Below, in pieces: positions 38,040 through 41,155 of a stretch of DNA of 41,155 nt. The notes beneath the pieces were generated by a model. That model saw only the letters and a program-made list of their open reading frames with translations, did no database searches and was not told where the DNA came from. The first letter of the stretch is position 1, and every line of letters starts with the position of its first letter. A program made the position numbers and the translations under genes. This DNA is from Pseudoxanthobacter soli DSM 19599 (GTDB lineage: Bacteria > Pseudomonadota > Alphaproteobacteria > Rhizobiales > Segnochrobactraceae). The stretch spans positions 1 to 41,155 of the forward strand of contig CAMDHY010000028.1 of the NCBI GenBank assembly GCA_945898215.1, written 5' to 3'.

Positions 38040-38603
38040 GTGCGCATCGTCGGCGGACGCTTTCGCGGCGCGGCGCTCGCCACGCCGGCCGACCGCGCGA
38101 CGCGGCCGACCTCCGACCGGCTGCGCGAGAGCCTGTTCAACATCCTCGCGCACGCCTACGGCGACCCCGCCACAGACGCCCGCGTCATCGACCTGTTCGC
38201 CGGCACCGGCGCGCTCGGGCTGGAGGCGATGTCGCGCGGCGCCGTCTACTGCCTGTTCGTCGAGGATGCCGGGCCGGCGCGGGCCCTGATCCGCCGCAAC
38301 ATCGAGACGCTGTCGCTCACCGGCACGACCCGGCTGTTCCGCCGCGACGCGACGAAGCTCGGCCCGTGCGCGCCAGTGGATCCCTTCGACCTCGCCTTCC
38401 TCGACCCGCCCTACGGCAAGGGCCTCGGCGACAAGGCGCTCTCCGCCCTCGTCGGCGGTGGCTGGCTGAAGGACGGCGCGCTTGCCGTGCTCGAGGAAGA
38501 CGCCGCCGCCGAGGTGACGATCCCGCCGGCCTTCACCGTCGAGGAGCGCCGCACGCAAGGTGATACGGCGCTGACGTTCCTGAGATATTCGGCCGCTGGT
38601 TAG
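38040..38603 (+). CDS. rsmD: 16S rRNA guanine(966)-N2 methyltransferase RsmD
   Basis: A 187-residue SAM-dependent methyltransferase acting on G966 of 16S rRNA in the small ribosomal subunit. RIVGGRFRGAAL and RPTSDRLRESLFNIL at the N-terminus are typical of RsmD; the SAM loop is VIDLFAGTGALGLEAMSRGA and the catalytic motif is FLDPPYGKGL. GTG 38040 follows a GGGGAG ribosome site. It is 24 bases after the pseudouridine synthase gene, so two rRNA-modifying enzymes share a unit. Its stop overlaps that of the convergent NlpC/P60 gene. Confidence 0.95.
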   Translation: MRIVGGRFRGAALATPADRATRPTSDRLRESLFNILAHAYGDPATDARVIDLFAGTGALGLEAMSRGAVYCLFVEDAGPARALIRRNIETLSLTGTTRLFRRDATKLGPCAPVDPFDLAFLDPPYGKGLGDKALSALVGGGWLKDGALAVLEEDAAAEVTIPPAFTVEERRTQGDTALTFLRYSAAG

Positions 38604-39505
38604 GCGCCGACGCCCGTCATCCGCCGCGCCGTCCTGAGCGCCGCTCCCGCTGCCGCGATGCGCGCCAGGGCCTCGGCCACCGGCTCGACGACGACCTCCA
38701 TTTGGAAGCCGCTGGCGTGGAGCAGGCGGCCCTCGTCGAGCATGAGGCCGACGTGGCCGGGCCAGAACAGCAGGTCGCCGCGCCAAAGGCGCGAGCGGCG
38801 GCCGTCGACGGGTGCGGCGTCGAGGGGCAGGTCGTCGCCGAGCGCCGCCTCCTGCTGGTCGCTGTCGCGCGGGGCGGCGACGCCAGCCATGCGCAGCGAC
38901 AGCTGCACGAGGCCGGAGCAGTCGAGGCCGAGCGTCGTGGCGCCACCCCACAGGTAGGGCGTGCCGACCAGTCGCTCGGCCACCGCGACGACGTCCGCCG
39001 CGCGAGCGTCCGCCGGCTCGAGGTGGCGGGCGATCACCGCGCCGCCACCGTTGGCGAGCACGGCGTAGAGCGTGCCGCGCCGCTCCTCCTCCCGCACGAC
39101 GGCGTCGCCGGCGCCCATCGACAGGTGGCCGAGGGCCGGCAGCTTCAGGTCGGGGCCGGGGTAGCGGAAGGTGCGGAGCGCCGCGACGCGGTGCGTCGGC
39201 GCCGGCTCGGGGGGGCCGAGCATGTCGGCCGGCAGGTAGCCGACATAGCCGTCGCGGGAAAGCTCGCCCCACGCCCAGCCCTCGATCGTCTCCTCGTAGA
39301 TCGTCACGAGGTCGCCGGCGAGCGCCTCGCTGTCGAGGGGGGCGTCGAAGCGCGGCGCCCGGTGCAGCGGCGCGGACGCCGCCACCACCCGCCGGACCTC
39401 GCCGTCGACATAGCGGTCTGCGGTGACGACGCCCTCGAGGCGACGCGCCGCGAGATCCGGGCGGGCCGGCGTGACGCGGTGGTCGAGAGCGGGGGCGTCG
39501 CTCAC
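38600..39505 (-). CDS. NlpC/P60 family cell-wall hydrolase with SH3-like domains
   Basis: A 301-residue protein. Two SH3-like regions (about 25-95 and 105-165) precede the NlpC/P60 papain-like domain (about 168-290). The catalytic residues are Cys196 (GLDCSGLVQLSLRMAG), His251 (PGHVGLMLDEG) and His263 (LLHASGFQMEV). Such enzymes cut gamma-D-glutamyl-diaminopimelate bonds in peptidoglycan stems. No signal peptide is evident, so a role in cytoplasmic recycling, as suggested for related dipeptidyl peptidase VI-type enzymes, is possible. GTG 39505 lies four bases after the ileS stop, so it is likely co-transcribed with ileS. Confidence 0.9.
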   Translation of the reverse strand: MSDAPALDHRVTPARPDLAARRLEGVVTADRYVDGEVRRVVAASAPLHRAPRFDAPLDSEALAGDLVTIYEETIEGWAWGELSRDGYVGYLPADMLGPPEPAPTHRVAALRTFRYPGPDLKLPALGHLSMGAGDAVVREEERRGTLYAVLANGGGAVIARHLEPADARAADVVAVAERLVGTPYLWGGATTLGLDCSGLVQLSLRMAGVAAPRDSDQQEAALGDDLPLDAAPVDGRRSRLWRGDLLFWPGHVGLMLDEGRLLHASGFQMEVVVEPVAEALARIAAAGAALRTARRMTGVGA

Positions 39506-39509
39506 CGGG

Positions 39510-41155
39510 TCAGGCCGCGTGCCGGCGGGCTTCGAGCTCCCGCATCGCGGCGGCGTCGCGCAGCGACAGGTCCGGATAGTCCGGATCGCTGCCGACCTCC
39601 GGCAGGATGCGCCACGAGCGGGCGCACTTGGCGCCGGTCGCCAGCGCCGGCACTACGGCGACACCCGCCACCTCGTCGAGGCGGAAGGCATCCGCCGGAC
39701 CGTCCTCGGCCGACAGGGTCGCATCGCTGGTGATGCAGATTTCCGCCAGATCCAGACCGGCGAGGGCGGCCCTGAGCTCGGCGTCGATGACGTGCACCAC
39801 CGGGGCCGCCTCCAGCGAGGCGCCGATGCGCTTCTCGCGCCGCTCGATCTCGAGCGCGCCGGTGACGACGCGGCGCACGAGGCGCACCTTGCGCCACTTC
39901 TCGGCCAGCGCCTCGTCGCGCCACGACGCCGGCACCTCGGGGAACAGCCTGAGATGCACCGAGCCGTCCTCGGACGGGTGCAGCGACTGCCACGTCTCCT
40001 CGGTGGTGAACGGCAGCACCGGTGCGAGCCAGGCCGTCACCGCCTCGAAGATCGTCCTTACCACCGCCAGCGCCGCCTGCCGCCGCTTCGACGACCACGG
40101 GTCGCAATAGAGCGTGTCCTTGCGGACGTCGAAGTAGAAGGCGGAGAGGTCGACCGTCATGAACATCGTCACGGCGGAGACGGCGCGCTTGAAGTCGTAG
40201 GCGAGGTAGGCCTCGCGCACGACCTGATCGAGCTCGGCGAGCCGGTGCAGCATCAGCCGCTCGAGCTCCGGCATCTCGCCGTGCGGCAGCGCGAAGCCCT
40301 CGTCGTGGGCGAGCGAGCCCAGCATCCAGCGCAGCGTGTTGCGCAGCTTGCGGTAGGTGTCGGCGGTGGACTTGATGATCTCCGGGCCGATGCGCTGGTC
40401 GTCGGCATAGTCGGCCGACAGCACCCAGAGCCGTAGGATATCGGCGCCGTACTGCTTGATGACGTCCTGGGGCGCGACCGTGTTGCCGAGCGACTTCGAC
40501 ATCTTCCGCCCGTCCTCGGCCATGGTGAAGCCGTGGGTGACGACGGTGTCGTAAGGCGCGCGGCCGCGGGTGCCGCAGCTTTCCAGAAGCGAGGAGTGGA
40601 ACCAGCCGCGGTGCTGGTCGGAGCCTTCCAGATAGACGTCCGCCGGCCACTTCAGGTCCGGGCGCCTCTCCAGCACGAAGGCGTGGGTGGAGCCGGAATC
40701 GAACCAGACGTCGAGGATGTCGTCGACCTTCTCCCATTGGTCGAGATCGTTCACGAGCCCGCCGAGGAAGCGCGCGCGGGCGTCGTCGGTGAACCACGCG
40801 TCGGCGCCCTCGGCGGCGAAGGCCGTGGTGACGCGGGCGACGAGCTCGTCGTTGGCGGGGAAGCCCGGCCCCGGCGCGATTGCTTCCGTGGTGGTGTTGC
40901 GGAACACGGCGATCGGCACGCCCCAGGCGCGCTGGCGCGAGACCACCCAGTCCGGCCGGTTCTCGATCATGCCGCGCAACCGGTTCTGCCCGGCGGGCGG
41001 CACGAAGCGGGTGGCCGCGATGGCGGCCAGCGCGCGGGTGCGCAGGGTGTCGGGCGTGTTCGCCTGCCCGGAACTCGACGCGAACCCTCCCCCCTCGCGG
41101 GGGAGGGCAGGGAGGGGGGGAGCGGCAGATTCGGCATCGGATTGGGGCGAAGAGT
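39510..41155 (-). CDS. ileS: Isoleucyl-tRNA synthetase, C-terminal part (5' end outside window)
   Basis: About 547 C-terminal residues of a class I synthetase; the start lies past the window edge. The ATP-binding KMSKS is present ([19 protein letters not shown]), preceded by [17 protein letters not shown] and [15 protein letters not shown]. The anticodon-binding domain follows. At the C-terminus only one cysteine of the zinc site known from E. coli remains ([15 protein letters not shown]), as in other alphaproteobacteria. The frame continues without a stop to the window edge, but from about 41055 to the edge it reads [16 protein letters not shown] and similar low-complexity sequence instead of synthetase sequence; this is encoded by a palindromic repeat. 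The GTG at 41003 is internal, not the start. Confidence 0.95.
   Translation of the reverse strand, partial: SSPQSDAESAAPPLPALPREGGGFASSSGQANTPDTLRTRALAAIAATRFVPPAGQNRLRGMIENRPDWVVSRQRAWGVPIAVFRNTTTEAIAPGPGFPANDELVARVTTAFAAEGADAWFTDDARARFLGGLVNDLDQWEKVDDILDVWFDSGSTHAFVLERRPDLKWPADVYLEGSDQHRGWFHSSLLESCGTRGRAPYDTVVTHGFTMAEDGRKMSKSLGNTVAPQDVIKQYGADILRLWVLSADYADDQRIGPEIIKSTADTYRKLRNTLRWMLGSLAHDEGFALPHGEMPELERLMLHRLAELDQVVREAYLAYDFKRAVSAVTMFMTVDLSAFYFDVRKDTLYCDPWSSKRRQAALAVVRTIFEAVTAWLAPVLPFTTEETWQSLHPSEDGSVHLRLFPEVPASWRDEALAEKWRKVRLVRRVVTGALEIERREKRIGASLEAAPVVHVIDAELRAALAGLDLAEICITSDATLSAEDGPADAFRLDEVAGVAVVPALATGAKCARSWRILPEVGSDPDYPDLSLRDAAAMRELEARRHAA
41085..41120. repeat. Palindromic repeat inside the ileS reading frame
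   Basis: CCCTCCCCC (41085-41093) pairs perfectly with GGGGGAGGG (41099-41107) around a 5-base loop, followed by AGGGAGGGGGG. It is close in type to the intergenic palindrome at 24303-24340. On the minus strand it is read in frame with ileS as [14 protein letters not shown]. Confidence 0.7.

Noticed and set aside
35517-39272. 1251-codon minus-strand frame antisense to the pseudouridine synthase and rsmD
   Set aside because: Both sense genes have intact motifs and ribosome sites; the antisense frame mirrors the repetitive tail.

Overview
The window is very GC-rich (about 70%) and almost fully coding. It looks like the chromosome of an alphaproteobacterium of the order Hyphomicrobiales (Rhizobiales). 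The reasons are the gene order lysC-ptsP-prfA-prmC-DUF4167-clpB, a ccmABCDG cluster beside acnA, the alphaproteobacterial DUF4167 protein, frequent GTG starts with GTGA/ATGA stop-start overlaps, and mosaic palindromic repeats between genes like those known from rhizobia. Genus cannot be told from the sequence alone. No rRNA or tRNA gene, CRISPR array, insertion sequence or prophage was recognised.

Left part (1-13 kb), mostly accessory or envelope functions: the end of an Ala/Pro-rich LysM protein overlapping an exported amidohydrolase; an ArsR-type regulator with a three-cysteine cluster just upstream of an Atm1-type ABC exporter; a ribbon-helix-helix/GNAT toxin-antitoxin pair with a strong promoter and a 10-bp palindrome over its -35 box; a benzoate-type transporter; a membrane protein with two ABM-like domains; a polyprenyl-phosphate glycosyltransferase/GtrA fusion coupled to a GT39-like membrane glycosyltransferase; a Crp/Fnr regulator followed by a protein joining a cyclic-nucleotide-binding domain to an EAL phosphodiesterase.

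Middle part (13-27 kb), mostly core: an MBL-fold hydrolase, then aspartokinase, nitrogen PTS enzyme I, release factor 1 and its methyltransferase, a DUF4167 protein with a clear terminator, and ClpB. A GntR/FCD regulator, a periplasmic VWA protein, GrpE and thioredoxin follow.

Right part (27-41 kb): the cytochrome c maturation genes ccmABCDG on the minus strand, split between ccmB and ccmC by a small opposite-strand membrane-protein gene; aconitase divergent from ccmA; a 380-bp island of three palindromic repeats; a DUF2177 protein, tadA, an RluB-type pseudouridine synthase with a roughly 550-residue repetitive basic tail, rsmD, an NlpC/P60 hydrolase and the 3' part of ileS.

No wholly new multi-gene system is evident. 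The most notable signals are: a palindromic repeat that appears to be translated in frame inside ileS; two inverted copies of a related palindrome that differ by a compensatory base-pair swap; the compact toxin-antitoxin promoter/operator; the cyclic-nucleotide-binding/EAL fusion next to a Crp regulator; the insertion in the ccm cluster; and the higher-order repeat tail of the pseudouridine synthase.
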